Shown here: piece after piece, positions 32,890-41,214 of the stretch
How the letters are laid out: each line of letters starts with the position of its first letter
Numbering within the stretch: position 1 is the first letter of the stretch
Origin: CAZMGV01 sp964565925
GTDB lineage: Bacteria; JAGRBM01; JAHCIT01
Assembly (NCBI GenBank): GCA_964565925.1
Contig: CAZMGV010000019.1
Location: forward strand, 11,060-75,059
Direction of reading: 5' to 3'
DNA length: 64,000 nt
Notes under the pieces: generated by a model
The model's input: only the letters and a program-made list of their open reading frames with translations
What the model was told of the DNA's origin: nothing
Database searches by the model: none
Made by a program: the position numbers and the translations under genes

Positions 32890-33753
32890 TCAGTTCGGGG
32901 TGGATTCGGCGCCCGGAACGGGGACCGGTGCACCGGCAGCCGCAGCCGCCTGTGCGCCTTCCTCGTCCAGCTCGTCCTTGTCATAGGACGAGTAGTGGGT
33001 GAGGCCTTCCGGAACCGGCGTGCCGAGATCGTCTTCCGAGATCTCCTGGCCCGTGCGGCGCTTGTCGTCGAACGCCTTGCGGCCTTCCAGGCACGCATCG
33101 GCAATCTTGGACGTGAACAGCGCGATGGCGCGGATGGCGTCGTCGTTGCCGGGGATGATCTTCTCGATCGAGTCCGGGTCACAGTTCGTGTCGACGACGG
33201 CGATGACCGGAATGCCGATACGGCTGGCTTCCTTGACGGCGATGGCTTCCTTGTTCGTGTCGATCACGAACAGGGCCTTGGGCAGGCGCGACATGTCGCG
33301 GATACCGCCCAGGTTCTCCTTGAGCTTGTCCATCTCGCGCTTGAGGATGATGCCTTCCTTCTTGGTCATCTTCTCGATCGTGCCGTCCTCGAACCACTTC
33401 TCGATTTCCTTGAGGCGGTTGATGGAGCTCGATACCGTCGTGAAGTTCGTGAGCGTGCCGCCCAGCCAGCGGTTGTTCACGTAGAACATGCCGGCCCGTT
33501 CAGCCTCCTGCTTGACCACTTCGGCGGCCTGCTTCTTGGTGCCGACGAAAAGGATCGTGCCGCCGCGCGACGTGATGTCGACGATAAAGCTGTAGGCGTC
33601 CTCGAACATCGTGACCGTCTGCTGCAGGTCGACGATATGAATGCCGTTGCGGGCGCCGTAGATGAACTTCTTCATCTTCGGATTCCAGCGACGGGTCTGG
33701 TGGCCGAAGTGCACTCCGGCCTCAAGCAGCTGCTTCATCTGAATGACTGACAT
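32890..33753 (-). CDS. rpsB: 30S ribosomal protein S2
   Basis: This 287-residue protein has S2 motifs MKQLLEAGVHFGHQTRRWNPKM (split here as LLEAGVHFGHQTRRWNP), VGTKKQA, NNRWLGGTLTNF and VAVVDTNCDPD. The C-terminal about 50 residues beyond the core are acidic, ending in an Ala-rich stretch, an extension common in delta-proteobacteria. The ribosome binding site is AAGAGG. The gene is preceded by a long leader region, where an autogenous S2-binding structure is possible but not recognised. Confidence 0.97.
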   Translation of the reverse strand: MSVIQMKQLLEAGVHFGHQTRRWNPKMKKFIYGARNGIHIVDLQQTVTMFEDAYSFIVDITSRGGTILFVGTKKQAAEVVKQEAERAGMFYVNNRWLGGTLTNFTTVSSSINRLKEIEKWFEDGTIEKMTKKEGIILKREMDKLKENLGGIRDMSRLPKALFVIDTNKEAIAVKEASRIGIPVIAVVDTNCDPDSIEKIIPGNDDAIRAIALFTSKIADACLEGRKAFDDKRRTGQEISEDDLGTPVPEGLTHYSSYDKDELDEEGAQAAAAAGAPVPVPGAESTPN

Positions 33754-34180
33754 TGGTATTGCCTCTTGCGAATGAGCGCGCCTCCCGAACCGGGACGGCG
33801 CCTCGTCTGATTGGGTTATGCCTCCGCTTCCGTTGTTTGCCTGAAGAAGACGGCCCCGGTGATTCCGGCCTTTTCGGCTGAAACACCCACCAGGAACCGT
33901 CCGGCCTGTAAAGAACCAGCCTTTGAAAGAGGGCTTTAAGGTTCAGGCAGCCGGTCGCGTGTGTATTTGCTCCCGGACCACCCCGCTAGGGGGCCGCCCT
34001 GAAGCGGGCCGTTGGTTAACCGGCCCCGCCGGGTAAGGCAAGCGGATTCAGGCACGGAAAGATGACCGTCCGGATGCCCTGCCAGTTTCGCCAATAGATT
34101 CAATAGATTGCCCCATACCAGCAGTGACATTATCGTCATTCGGTGACGTCAGAACGTCCCGTCTGGAGGCGGTAGCGGCA
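33754..34180. other. Divergent promoter region of rpsB and the epoxide hydrolase
   Basis: This stretch of 427 nt has no convincing gene. On the minus side it is GC-rich and can fold (for example GGGCGGCCCCC near 33990), so it probably contains the rpsB leader. On the plus side GGAGG at 34165-34169 serves the epoxide hydrolase. No tRNA or riboswitch is recognised. Confidence 0.4.
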
Positions 34181-35158
34181 ATGAATGATTTTCCCGAACC
34201 CCGTTATGTACAGACCAACGGAATCCGGATGGCGGTCCACGAACAGGGCGAGGGTCTGCCGGTAGTCCTCTGCCACGGGTTCCCCGAACTCGCCTGTTCG
34301 TGGCGCCATCAGGTTCCTGCACTCGCCAAGGCCGGGTTCAGGGCTATCGCCCCTGACCAGCGCGGCTACGGGCTTACCAGTTGCCCGCCAGATACAGCGG
34401 CCTATTCAATTCAGCACCTGACCGGTGACCTCGCGGGCCTGCTCGATGCCCTCGGCATCCAGAAAGCCGTCTTCTGCGGCCACGACTGGGGCGGGTTCGT
34501 TATCTGGGCGATGGGGCAGATGTATCCGGACCGCGTGGCGGGACTGATCGGCGTCAATACGCCGTTCCTGCCGCGCGCGCCGATGCCGCCCGTCCAGATG
34601 ATGGAAAAGGTGATGGGGCCCAACTTCTACATCGTCTATTTCCAGCAGCCGGAACTCGCCGACAAACGCCTCGCCGCGAATCCGCGCCGCGTATTCAGCC
34701 AGCTTTTCCGGCGCGTGCCGGATGCGAAGGCGGCAAAAGAAGCGATGAAGGCGGCCATGGCGGGGCGCGCCCGCGAGCGGCTTCACGGGCTGAACCTGTG
34801 TGACATCGCCGAGGGCCCGGACGTTCCCGGTGACCTGGTGCTCTCGGACGGGGAACTCGACTTCTACGCGGAACGGTTCGCCCGTACCGGGTTCACGGGC
34901 GGGATCAACTGGTACCGCAACATGAATCGCAACTGGGAGACAACCGCAGCACTACCGCCGAAAATACTGGCGCCTTCGCTCATGGTCACGGCCGAGAACG
35001 ACTTCGCGCTCTCCCCGGCCATGGCAGCCGGGATGCCGAACCTGGTACCGGATTTGGAGACTCACCTTATAAAAGATTGCGGCCACTGGACGCAGCAGGA
35101 AAAGCCCGCCGAACTGAACGCCGTCATGACCGGCTGGCTGACGCGCCGGTTCGGCTGA
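34181..35158 (+). CDS. Soluble epoxide hydrolase-type alpha/beta hydrolase
   Basis: This 325-residue enzyme shows the epoxide-hydrolase version of the fold. The oxyanion motif is CHGFPELACSWRHQ, then APDQRGYGLTS. The nucleophile elbow has Asp rather than Ser (FCGHDWGGFVIW). The lid region carries Tyr and Trp (FYIVYFQQPE, INWYRNMNRNW), the acid is around VTAENDFAL, and the catalytic His is in KDCGHWTQQEKP. It would open epoxides to diols through a covalent ester. The ATG at 34181 is used because homology starts at FPEPRYVQTNG; the frame opens at 34124. The gene stands alone. Confidence 0.9.
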   Translation: MNDFPEPRYVQTNGIRMAVHEQGEGLPVVLCHGFPELACSWRHQVPALAKAGFRAIAPDQRGYGLTSCPPDTAAYSIQHLTGDLAGLLDALGIQKAVFCGHDWGGFVIWAMGQMYPDRVAGLIGVNTPFLPRAPMPPVQMMEKVMGPNFYIVYFQQPELADKRLAANPRRVFSQLFRRVPDAKAAKEAMKAAMAGRARERLHGLNLCDIAEGPDVPGDLVLSDGELDFYAERFARTGFTGGINWYRNMNRNWETTAALPPKILAPSLMVTAENDFALSPAMAAGMPNLVPDLETHLIKDCGHWTQQEKPAELNAVMTGWLTRRFG

Positions 35159-35189
35159 ACCCGCACCATTCCCGCTCACCTCAAAACAG

Positions 35190-35219
35190 AACCGCCCCGG
35201 GTCACCCCGAGGCGGTTTT
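35190..35219. terminator. Bidirectional terminator
   Basis: AACCGCC pairs with GGCGGTT across a CG-rich loop, with TTTT on the plus side and TTTTG on the minus side. It lies between the convergent epoxide hydrolase (+) and cupredoxin-like (-) genes. Confidence 0.75.
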
Positions 35220-35249
35220 GCATTCAGCTCCCGTCAAACGGGCAGCGAA

Positions 35250-36047
35250 TCAGACGTTCTTCTTCAGCTCGTCCGTCAGGTCGGCGTCGGTGATCTCGAT
35301 GTTGAACGAGGTCGTGCCGGCGGTCACCGTGATGTCCACGGTCTTCGGCTTCGCCATGCCTTCCGCCCAGACCACCGCCTTGTAGGCACCGGCCGGGACG
35401 TCCTTCATCTCGTACTTACCGTCCTTGGAGGTCATCGTGTAGTACGGGTGCGAGGCGCCGATGCGGAACGCGCGTTCCCAGGGATGCGGACCGCAGCGCA
35501 TTTCGTAGAGGCCCGGCTTGTCGATCGGGATCTGCTTCTTGTCCTTGTTCGGATGCGGAACGTTGGCGATCTGCCGCTTGCCGTCCATGAGCACCCAGCT
35601 GTGCATGATCGGGTCCTTGTTCTCGACTTCCATCTTGACCGGGCCTGGCACGCCAAACACTTCGCAGCGCGGCTGGATCGTCGCGTGTTCCGCGTAGCTG
35701 TACGGAGCCTTACCGTCGAACGCCTTGCCCGTGGCAATGCCCTTGATCATGACGACCGCGTCGGTGACGCCGTTTCCGGCGCCCAGATTGACGCCTTCCC
35801 ACTGGCGGTCAGCCTTGCCGGCGACGTCGAAGCTGTCGGTGATCGGCTTCATGATCGCCTTGGGCACCTTGCCCTTGTAGGTCACGGTTCCGGACACGGT
35901 GGACGGGTTCGCCACCTTTCCGGCTGCGTATTTGGCTTCCTGGGCGCTCGAGAATTCGGGGTGAGCGATCTCGAGCAGCACGAAGGTGCCTGCGGTGGCG
36001 GCCACTGCGTGGCCCATGAACTCGCGACGGGTCGACTTGTTCTTCAT
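35250..36047 (-). CDS. Tat-exported cupredoxin-like protein with carboxypeptidase-regulatory-like domain
   Basis: This 265-residue protein starts at the ATG at 36047. The N-terminus KSTRREFMGHAVAATAGTF is a twin-arginine signal (RREFMG). Residues about 45-195 resemble a cupredoxin of the type found beside methylamine-utilisation and multihaem cytochrome genes. Candidate ligands are His149 (IMHSW), Cys185 and His188 (MRCGPHPWERAF). The usual axial Met after the Cys-x2-His is not evident, since Glu/Arg occupy its place. A beta-sandwich follows (YYTMTSKDGKYEMKDVPAGA). It would be a periplasmic, copper-binding or redox protein (inference). No cytochrome gene is adjacent. Confidence 0.72.
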   Translation of the reverse strand: MKNKSTRREFMGHAVAATAGTFVLLEIAHPEFSSAQEAKYAAGKVANPSTVSGTVTYKGKVPKAIMKPITDSFDVAGKADRQWEGVNLGAGNGVTDAVVMIKGIATGKAFDGKAPYSYAEHATIQPRCEVFGVPGPVKMEVENKDPIMHSWVLMDGKRQIANVPHPNKDKKQIPIDKPGLYEMRCGPHPWERAFRIGASHPYYTMTSKDGKYEMKDVPAGAYKAVVWAEGMAKPKTVDITVTAGTTSFNIEITDADLTDELKKNV

Positions 36048-36407
36048 GGTTCTGGTCTTTCTCCCTTGCTTCGGGAACTCCCGCTGCACCTGTCTGATCG
36101 GGGCGGCCAGCGACTGGTTTAAGTCGTCGGCAACGGGAAAGTTGGTTTTTCAGGCCGCCGCTCGTCTAACCGATTTCGCCGCACTTTGCCAAGCAGCTCA
36201 ACCGGACCGGGAGGTCCGTCCGCGGACTTTCCCGAAACGGTATGCAGTATACAAACGGCCTCACCCGGTTCAAGTAACATTCTGGTGCCGCCCGGAACCC
36301 CCATGGGCACCCGAACCATATGAATTCATTAACAAATACCTAGACATGTTAATTATCATATAGACAACGATTTGCCCGGACCTGGCCGTTTGTACCAAGT
36401 AGGGAAA
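36048..36407. other. Intergenic region with candidate operator
   Basis: These 360 nt carry no convincing gene. The right half (about 36315-36365) is strikingly AT-rich and contains the inverted repeat described separately; a promoter for the following small ORF probably lies here. The rest shows nothing. Confidence 0.4.
36328..36353. promoter_or_regulatory. Inverted repeat ATTAACA-N12-TGTTAAT
   Basis: A perfect 7-bp inverted repeat with a 12-nt spacer sits in an AT-rich island about 55 nt before the ATG of the small ORF. It is probably a regulatory protein site; no regulator gene is adjacent. Confidence 0.4.
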
Positions 36408-36695
36408 ATGCGGACCGCCCAGCCCCCTTTTCAGACCGTTTCGACCTATCCCGGCGATGCCGCTCTGGCAGCCCTGCTTGGCGCCTGTAAAGTGCGGCTG
36501 ACCCCGGCGGAAGTCCGCCGCCTCGTGAACGACACCCTGATGGAAAGCCGCTCCCCCGCCCGGCTCGTCGGCCGGATCGTATCGGATATCGATCCCGCCC
36601 GGGTCTGCGAGTCGGACGCGGAAAAACTCGTCAGCGCCGTACTCGCCCTGTGGAACGAAGCCGCCGGCGGGGAAACCGTCAGTACGATTCACTGA
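36408..36695 (+). CDS. Small hypothetical protein
   Basis: This is a 95-residue frame from ATG 36408 (AAGTAGGGAA just upstream is a weak ribosome binding site). The composition is protein-like and helical (ALLGACKVRLTPAEVRRLVN, SDAEKLVSAVLALWNEAAGG), with no signal peptide or transmembrane helix. It has no Ser-bearing DSL-type motif, so it is not a carrier protein for the neighbouring biosynthetic genes. It could be a regulator or an independent unit. The overlapping minus-strand frame is less protein-like. Existence is probable, function unknown. Confidence 0.5.
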   Translation: MRTAQPPFQTVSTYPGDAALAALLGACKVRLTPAEVRRLVNDTLMESRSPARLVGRIVSDIDPARVCESDAEKLVSAVLALWNEAAGGETVSTIH

Positions 36696-36718
36696 GCGCA
36701 AGTTAAAGCCTGTTCCGA

Positions 36719-36735
36719 TGTTCGAATTCCGAACA
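36719..36735. promoter_or_regulatory. Palindrome TGTTCG-AATTC-CGAACA
   Basis: A 6-bp perfect inverted repeat with a 5-nt spacer, 24 nt after the small ORF and 142 nt before the biosynthetic gene. Symmetry and location suggest an operator. It does not match the GAAC-N4-GTTC LexA type. Confidence 0.45.
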
Positions 36736-36820
36736 CCGGCGAATTCACGGCACTGATTCAAATTGAAAATCGGGAACAATCCCACCGGGTTGTCTGGCAT
36801 CCGGTTTCGGCCGTGCCCTT

Positions 36821-36856
36821 GAAGTCTCTCTTGCACATTCCGTGCAAGGAGACTTC
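36821..36856 (+). promoter_or_regulatory. Hairpin burying the ribosome binding site of the LuxD-LuxE-like gene
   Basis: GAAGTCTC (36821-36828) pairs with GAGACTTC (36849-36856), and CTTGCAC (36830-36836) with GTGCAAG (36842-36848). There is a single bulged T and a 5-nt loop. The AAGGAG ribosome binding site (36846-36851) is entirely inside the 3' arm; the GTG start is at 36861. Such a stem should block translation unless it is opened. Confidence 0.75.
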
Positions 36857-36860
36857 AGCA

Positions 36861-39848
36861 GTGGCAAGTGCAACCGAGAGCACAACCGGCAGTTTGTTCA
36901 ACCCCTTACTCAATGGCCCCTGGCAGGAGGCGGGGATCCCCGTCCGTCTAAATGGCTACGGCGGCAACGAGGTCACTGCCCTTCTCGATTTGCCGCCGGA
37001 AATGCCCGGCATCCCGCTGGGCGAACTGACGCCGGTACTTCTCACCATGCTGTTCGGGCGGACCAAGGAAGATCTCGGAGCAATTGCCGAAGCACTCATC
37101 ACACAGCGCCGGTTCGCGGTGCTGCGCCCGGCCTTTCTGAACAGCGGTGACGAAGCGCCCGGCCAGCTTCCGGATCTTGTCATGGGCGGCGATGAAATCG
37201 CCTGGTGGGGCGCCTATCTGATGTCGGAGAAATTCAGAACACTCTGTGCATCCCTGCGGCCTGGCATCACCATCGCCCCCAGAGCGGCCTGCGTTGCAGC
37301 ATCGATCAGTTCGCCGCAGGCGCTGGAGGCCCAGGCCGCGACCGGAGTATTCGATGCGATGGTGCTCCTTTCATTCATACCGGATGTGAAGGAGTTCCTG
37401 CCGCGCAAGACCGGCAAAACCTTCGACGAGTGGCTGGCGCTCGAGTGGCGTTACCGGCTGAAAACCGCACCCAACCCGGAGAACATCTGGGCCGATATAG
37501 AGCGACAGCAGCCGCCCCGGCACACACTCCACGAATCCGCTGCCCTCTACAGTCGAATTGCCGGCACAAAGGAAACGATCTCACAGGCCTCCATCAATGA
37601 CTTCAATGTCGTCGTGGACGGCGTCCCGTCGAATCTGCGCAAGGCCTTTTCCGGTTCGATCAAGGGGCTGTGGGACTATGACTGGGATCTGCCGCACATG
37701 GTGGAGAGGGCCCGGAAAGTGACTATCCCGTTGACCTTCATCGCCGGCGGCCGGGACGACTACTACCCGCCGGAGAGTCTCGATGAGTTTATTGTCCGCT
37801 CCCGTGAAGAAGGCAGAACAAGGCGGTATATCCGCCTGGAAGCGGCCGATCACCGCCTCAAGCCCTTCACCTCTTTCGAACGGGCCATGCAGGAAACCGT
37901 CCGTTACCTGCTTACGGACCTGGGGCTCGGCGGTGTGCCGGAACCCTTTTCGGCGGCACGAGCCGCCGTGCGCAAATATTACGAAACCCGCGGGTTTGCG
38001 CTCCGTCACGCGCCGAAGCTCGGCGTTCCACCGTCGCTCACCCAGAAGTTTCTGCTCCGGAAAGAGGATCTTGTCGGCGCGCTGGACGTTCTGCTTTCGC
38101 GCCCTTCCGAAGTCGCCCTGTACGCCGGACTGCTGGATCGGTCCCGTCAGGAACTGGGCGGCAAGTCCATTCTGGAAGAGCTGGAACCGGCACGGCTCTA
38201 CCGGATTCTGAACGGCGTAATCGAAACCCGGCACTATCCGGCCATCGCGGAAGGGCTCTCCCTTATTCCCGAATCTGCCGGTGCCTTGTTTCCTGAGGCT
38301 GCACTCTCTGCCCTCGACCCGGCACACCTGGAAGGGATCTTTCAGGAGCTCGCGAACTTTCCCGACAGCACGCTCAGGTTCCTCCGGTCAATTGAACCAG
38401 AACCTCTCGAAAAACTGGGCGAACGGAAAGCGCTGTTGCAGGCAAGGCGAGCCCTGGAGGCGGTCCCCGCCTATCGCGACTTTGTGCTGGCCCGTACCGG
38501 TCAAGAACCGGCCGAACTCTCCGGCAATCCGCCGGCGGACCTCAGCGCGTTTCCGATCACGTCAAAACAGAACTTTATCGAAAGATATCCGCTCGAAAAC
38601 CGCTGCATCGGCGGCCAGCTGCCCTCGGACGGTGTTATGGACGAATCGGGCGGTTCAAACGGCGCACCGACCAACTGGGTCCGCTGCCGCGCCGAAGAAG
38701 ACCGGCTGGCTGGCGGACTGGTCGTCCTCTACCGCTATCTGTTCAGGGCCGGGCAGGTGGCCGAAAATGACGGCAGGCCGGTCGTCTTTCTAAACGGCTT
38801 CAGCCAGGGCGCCTGGTCCACATCGACCAAGCTGGCGGTGCTCTCCCGGTACTCCACCTTGAGCAAGAACATCGGCACCGACCCCGAGAAAATTCTCGCC
38901 AGTATCGAGCGGCTGGGTCCTGCCTATACCTATAACATTGCTGGATATCCGCCGTTCCTTCGTGAGCTGGTCCGGCAGGGGAGCGAGCGGCCGGGATTCC
39001 GGTGGGACGACTACCGGATCAATATTCTTCACGGTGGCGAGGGCTATACCTCGTCGTGGCTGAGATACATGCGCAGGGAACTCGGCCCCCGGTCGATCAT
39101 CGTCTCCTCCTATGGTGCGTCGGACCTGGAACTCGGCATCGCCTACGAGACTCCGCCCGCACTCCGGATACGCCTTCTCCTGGAAAGCCGGGCCGAACAG
39201 CGGCAAGAGCTGTTTGGTTCACCCCGGCAGCCAGTCTTTTTCGGGCAGTACAACCCTTCCGAGTTCTATCTCGAGGAAAATCCCTGTCCGGACGGCCGCT
39301 CCTCTATCGTCGGCACGGTCACCAATCCGATCTCTCACCAGCCAAGAGTCCGTTATGACATCGGCGACGACGGGAGGCTCATCCGGTTCCGTCGGATGAA
39401 AGAATGGCTTGCGGACCGGGCACCAGAAATCTCCCTGAAAGACGCGCTTCGTTTCCCGTTCATCTGCCTGTACGGCCGGATCGACGGGACTGTCAGCCTG
39501 GACGGCGCCAACGTATCGCCGGCTCAGGTTGAAGAAGGGCTGTTTTCAAACCCTAAGGTAGCACCACTGGTCCGCAGTTTCCGGATGCGGAGGGTGGAAC
39601 GGCCGGATGGCTCTGTCCGTTTCGAGATCGATCTCGAAACCTACGACGCAGCTCCGGCCGACTCGGTATCGGATTCGTCCCTTGCTGACAGCGCCCGCGA
39701 CTGCCTTACCCGGCACCTGCTCAAGGAAAACCCCGACTACCGGGAATCTTACGAGCACAACCGGCCCAGTGTGGAGCCGGAAATCCGGATCGTCGGACCG
39801 GGTACGCTGACCTCCGGCAAATCGATCAAGAACCGGTACGTGGGGTAA
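36861..39848 (+). CDS. LuxD-like acyltransferase fused to LuxE/PaaK-like acyl-adenylating enzyme
   Basis: This 995-residue protein appears to be a fusion. Residues about 20-360 resemble LuxD, the myristoyl-ACP thioesterase/acyltransferase of luminescent bacteria. The nucleophile elbow AASISS (Ser148) follows LuxD's atypical AxSxS; GGRDDYYPPESLDEF (Asp299/300) aligns with LuxD NDDWVKQEEV, and His331 (AADHRL) follows after 31 residues, close to LuxD spacing. Residues about 515-995 are adenylate-forming: ESGGSNGAPTNW (phosphate loop, 595-606), SSYGASDLE (749-757), YGRIDGTVSLDGANVSP (871-887) and C-terminal LTSGKSIKNRYVG with the likely catalytic Lys. A helical region of about 150 residues joins them. 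GTG 36861 is selected by AAGGAG. Expected product: acyl-AMP or acyl-enzyme. Specificity unknown. Confidence 0.75.
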   Translation: MASATESTTGSLFNPLLNGPWQEAGIPVRLNGYGGNEVTALLDLPPEMPGIPLGELTPVLLTMLFGRTKEDLGAIAEALITQRRFAVLRPAFLNSGDEAPGQLPDLVMGGDEIAWWGAYLMSEKFRTLCASLRPGITIAPRAACVAASISSPQALEAQAATGVFDAMVLLSFIPDVKEFLPRKTGKTFDEWLALEWRYRLKTAPNPENIWADIERQQPPRHTLHESAALYSRIAGTKETISQASINDFNVVVDGVPSNLRKAFSGSIKGLWDYDWDLPHMVERARKVTIPLTFIAGGRDDYYPPESLDEFIVRSREEGRTRRYIRLEAADHRLKPFTSFERAMQETVRYLLTDLGLGGVPEPFSAARAAVRKYYETRGFALRHAPKLGVPPSLTQKFLLRKEDLVGALDVLLSRPSEVALYAGLLDRSRQELGGKSILEELEPARLYRILNGVIETRHYPAIAEGLSLIPESAGALFPEAALSALDPAHLEGIFQELANFPDSTLRFLRSIEPEPLEKLGERKALLQARRALEAVPAYRDFVLARTGQEPAELSGNPPADLSAFPITSKQNFIERYPLENRCIGGQLPSDGVMDESGGSNGAPTNWVRCRAEEDRLAGGLVVLYRYLFRAGQVAENDGRPVVFLNGFSQGAWSTSTKLAVLSRYSTLSKNIGTDPEKILASIERLGPAYTYNIAGYPPFLRELVRQGSERPGFRWDDYRINILHGGEGYTSSWLRYMRRELGPRSIIVSSYGASDLELGIAYETPPALRIRLLLESRAEQRQELFGSPRQPVFFGQYNPSEFYLEENPCPDGRSSIVGTVTNPISHQPRVRYDIGDDGRLIRFRRMKEWLADRAPEISLKDALRFPFICLYGRIDGTVSLDGANVSPAQVEEGLFSNPKVAPLVRSFRMRRVERPDGSVRFEIDLETYDAAPADSVSDSSLADSARDCLTRHLLKENPDYRESYEHNRPSVEPEIRIVGPGTLTSGKSIKNRYVG

Positions 39849-39853
39849 CCGGC

Positions 39854-41197
39854 ATGGAGCCTCCTCACTCTCGCCCCCTTGGCCCCGCCGAATCGGTGCT
39901 CTGGAAACTGGATGCAGTCTGTCCCGTCAATGCGGTTGTCTTCGCGAAAATCCGGGGGACGTTCACCGAAACCCGGCTTAGGGACGGGTTGAACCAGGTC
40001 CAGAAAAGACACCCGCTGCTCCGGATGAAAGTGGAACAGAGCGGTAGCGGATACCGGTTTTCGGATACCGGGGTTCCGCCGGTTCCGCTGCTCTGGATCC
40101 ACGGCGGCGAAGCGCAGGTGTACGATATCGCCCAGGCCGAACTTCGCACGCCGGTACGTCCGCCGGAAGGTCCGCTTATCCGGTGCGTGTGCGTCCAACA
40201 CGACAGTACAGCTGTCACCGTTATTCTGGCAGCAAACCATGCGGTGCTCGACGGCCTGTCCAGCTTCTATCTCGTACAGGACCTCTGCGAAGCGATGGCA
40301 GATGGCAAAACAACCGCGTCAGAGACTTTCCCCGGTCCCCTCGAACAGTACCTACCCGCCCGCTGCCGGGGGTTCAGGGGCTGGCTCCGCTACTCCCGAT
40401 ATTTTACCGGAATGCTTTGGACTTTTGCCACAGGCAGCCGCCCGGAACGATTGAACGCCGGAAAGGCGATGTGCTTTCCGGCAGGTAGCCCTGCTCCGCG
40501 TTCTCCATCATTTATCGAGCGCCGTTTTTCCCTGGATTTCACAGCAGCCCTACTGGAACAGGCGAAACGGGAAGGTACCACCCTTCACGGTGTGCTCTCG
40601 GCAGCATTGCTGAGAGCGGTCTCCCGCGAATTCGCGCTCCCGCCGGCCCGCCCTGTCTGTCTAGGCTCACTCACCAACATCCGTAAAGACCTCTTCCAGC
40701 CCTCACAGACCGGCATTCACGCCACTTTTGGCAAAATCATCGGACTCTATGTCTCGTCGCTGCCGACACTGCACCGGGTGGATCTGCATGGCAGTTTCTG
40801 GAACCTGGCGCGGGAGATCCGGGAAACCGTCAGAACCGGCCGGGACCGGATGGACGATCTCGTACTCGTTCCGCTCAGTAACCGGCTTCTGAACCGGCTG
40901 GGGAGCGGAAAGGACCCGGAAGCGTTTGCCGCGCTCACCGAGCGACTCAACTTCGGGACCCTGGGCATTACAAATCTCGGTTCGCTGGACGGTTACGAAA
41001 AGACCTGGAAAGAAATCTCGCTTGAGTCATACAGTGCCGTCGTGTCGCCGTCCGTCCTCAACCCGCTGCTTGTCGCAGCGTTCACGTTCCGGCAACGCCT
41101 CACGCTCAATTTCATTCATATGGAACCTGTAATCACCCGTGCCGAAGCGGACCGCGTCGCGGACCAGATGGTCCGTGAACTGGAGACAGTAACCTAA
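39854..41197 (+). CDS. Stand-alone condensation-domain acyltransferase
   Basis: This 447-residue protein of the condensation/PapA/alcohol-acetyltransferase superfamily carries AANHAVLDGLSSFYLVQDL, a variant of the HHxxxDG motif with one His (His129) and Asp133-Gly134. The C-terminal lobe has FGTLGITNLGSLD, comparable to the structural motif near the tunnel bridge. No carrier, adenylation or thioesterase part is attached. It starts 5 nt after the LuxD-LuxE-like gene and is surely cotranscribed. It probably transfers the acyl group activated by that protein to an alcohol or amine acceptor, forming an ester or amide (inference). It ends 18 nt before the convergent mlaD. Confidence 0.82.
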   Translation: MEPPHSRPLGPAESVLWKLDAVCPVNAVVFAKIRGTFTETRLRDGLNQVQKRHPLLRMKVEQSGSGYRFSDTGVPPVPLLWIHGGEAQVYDIAQAELRTPVRPPEGPLIRCVCVQHDSTAVTVILAANHAVLDGLSSFYLVQDLCEAMADGKTTASETFPGPLEQYLPARCRGFRGWLRYSRYFTGMLWTFATGSRPERLNAGKAMCFPAGSPAPRSPSFIERRFSLDFTAALLEQAKREGTTLHGVLSAALLRAVSREFALPPARPVCLGSLTNIRKDLFQPSQTGIHATFGKIIGLYVSSLPTLHRVDLHGSFWNLAREIRETVRTGRDRMDDLVLVPLSNRLLNRLGSGKDPEAFAALTERLNFGTLGITNLGSLDGYEKTWKEISLESYSAVVSPSVLNPLLVAAFTFRQRLTLNFIHMEPVITRAEADRVADQMVRELETVT

Positions 41198-41214
41198 GGC
41201 CCCGGTGGCCAATG

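Noticed and set aside
36719..36735. LexA/SOS box
   Set aside because: The arms read GTTC...GAAC, the reverse of the GAAC-N4-GTTC type, and do not fit GTTC-N7-GTTC.
36270..36836. Minus-strand frame of 188 codons over the small ORF
   Set aside because: It runs across an AT-rich promoter-like island and has no motif; the plus-strand frame is more protein-like.
37293..37299. Cysteine nucleophile (AACVA) in the LuxD-like domain
   Set aside because: Alignment to LuxD puts the nucleophile at Ser148 in AASISS, four residues later, with the AxSxS pattern.
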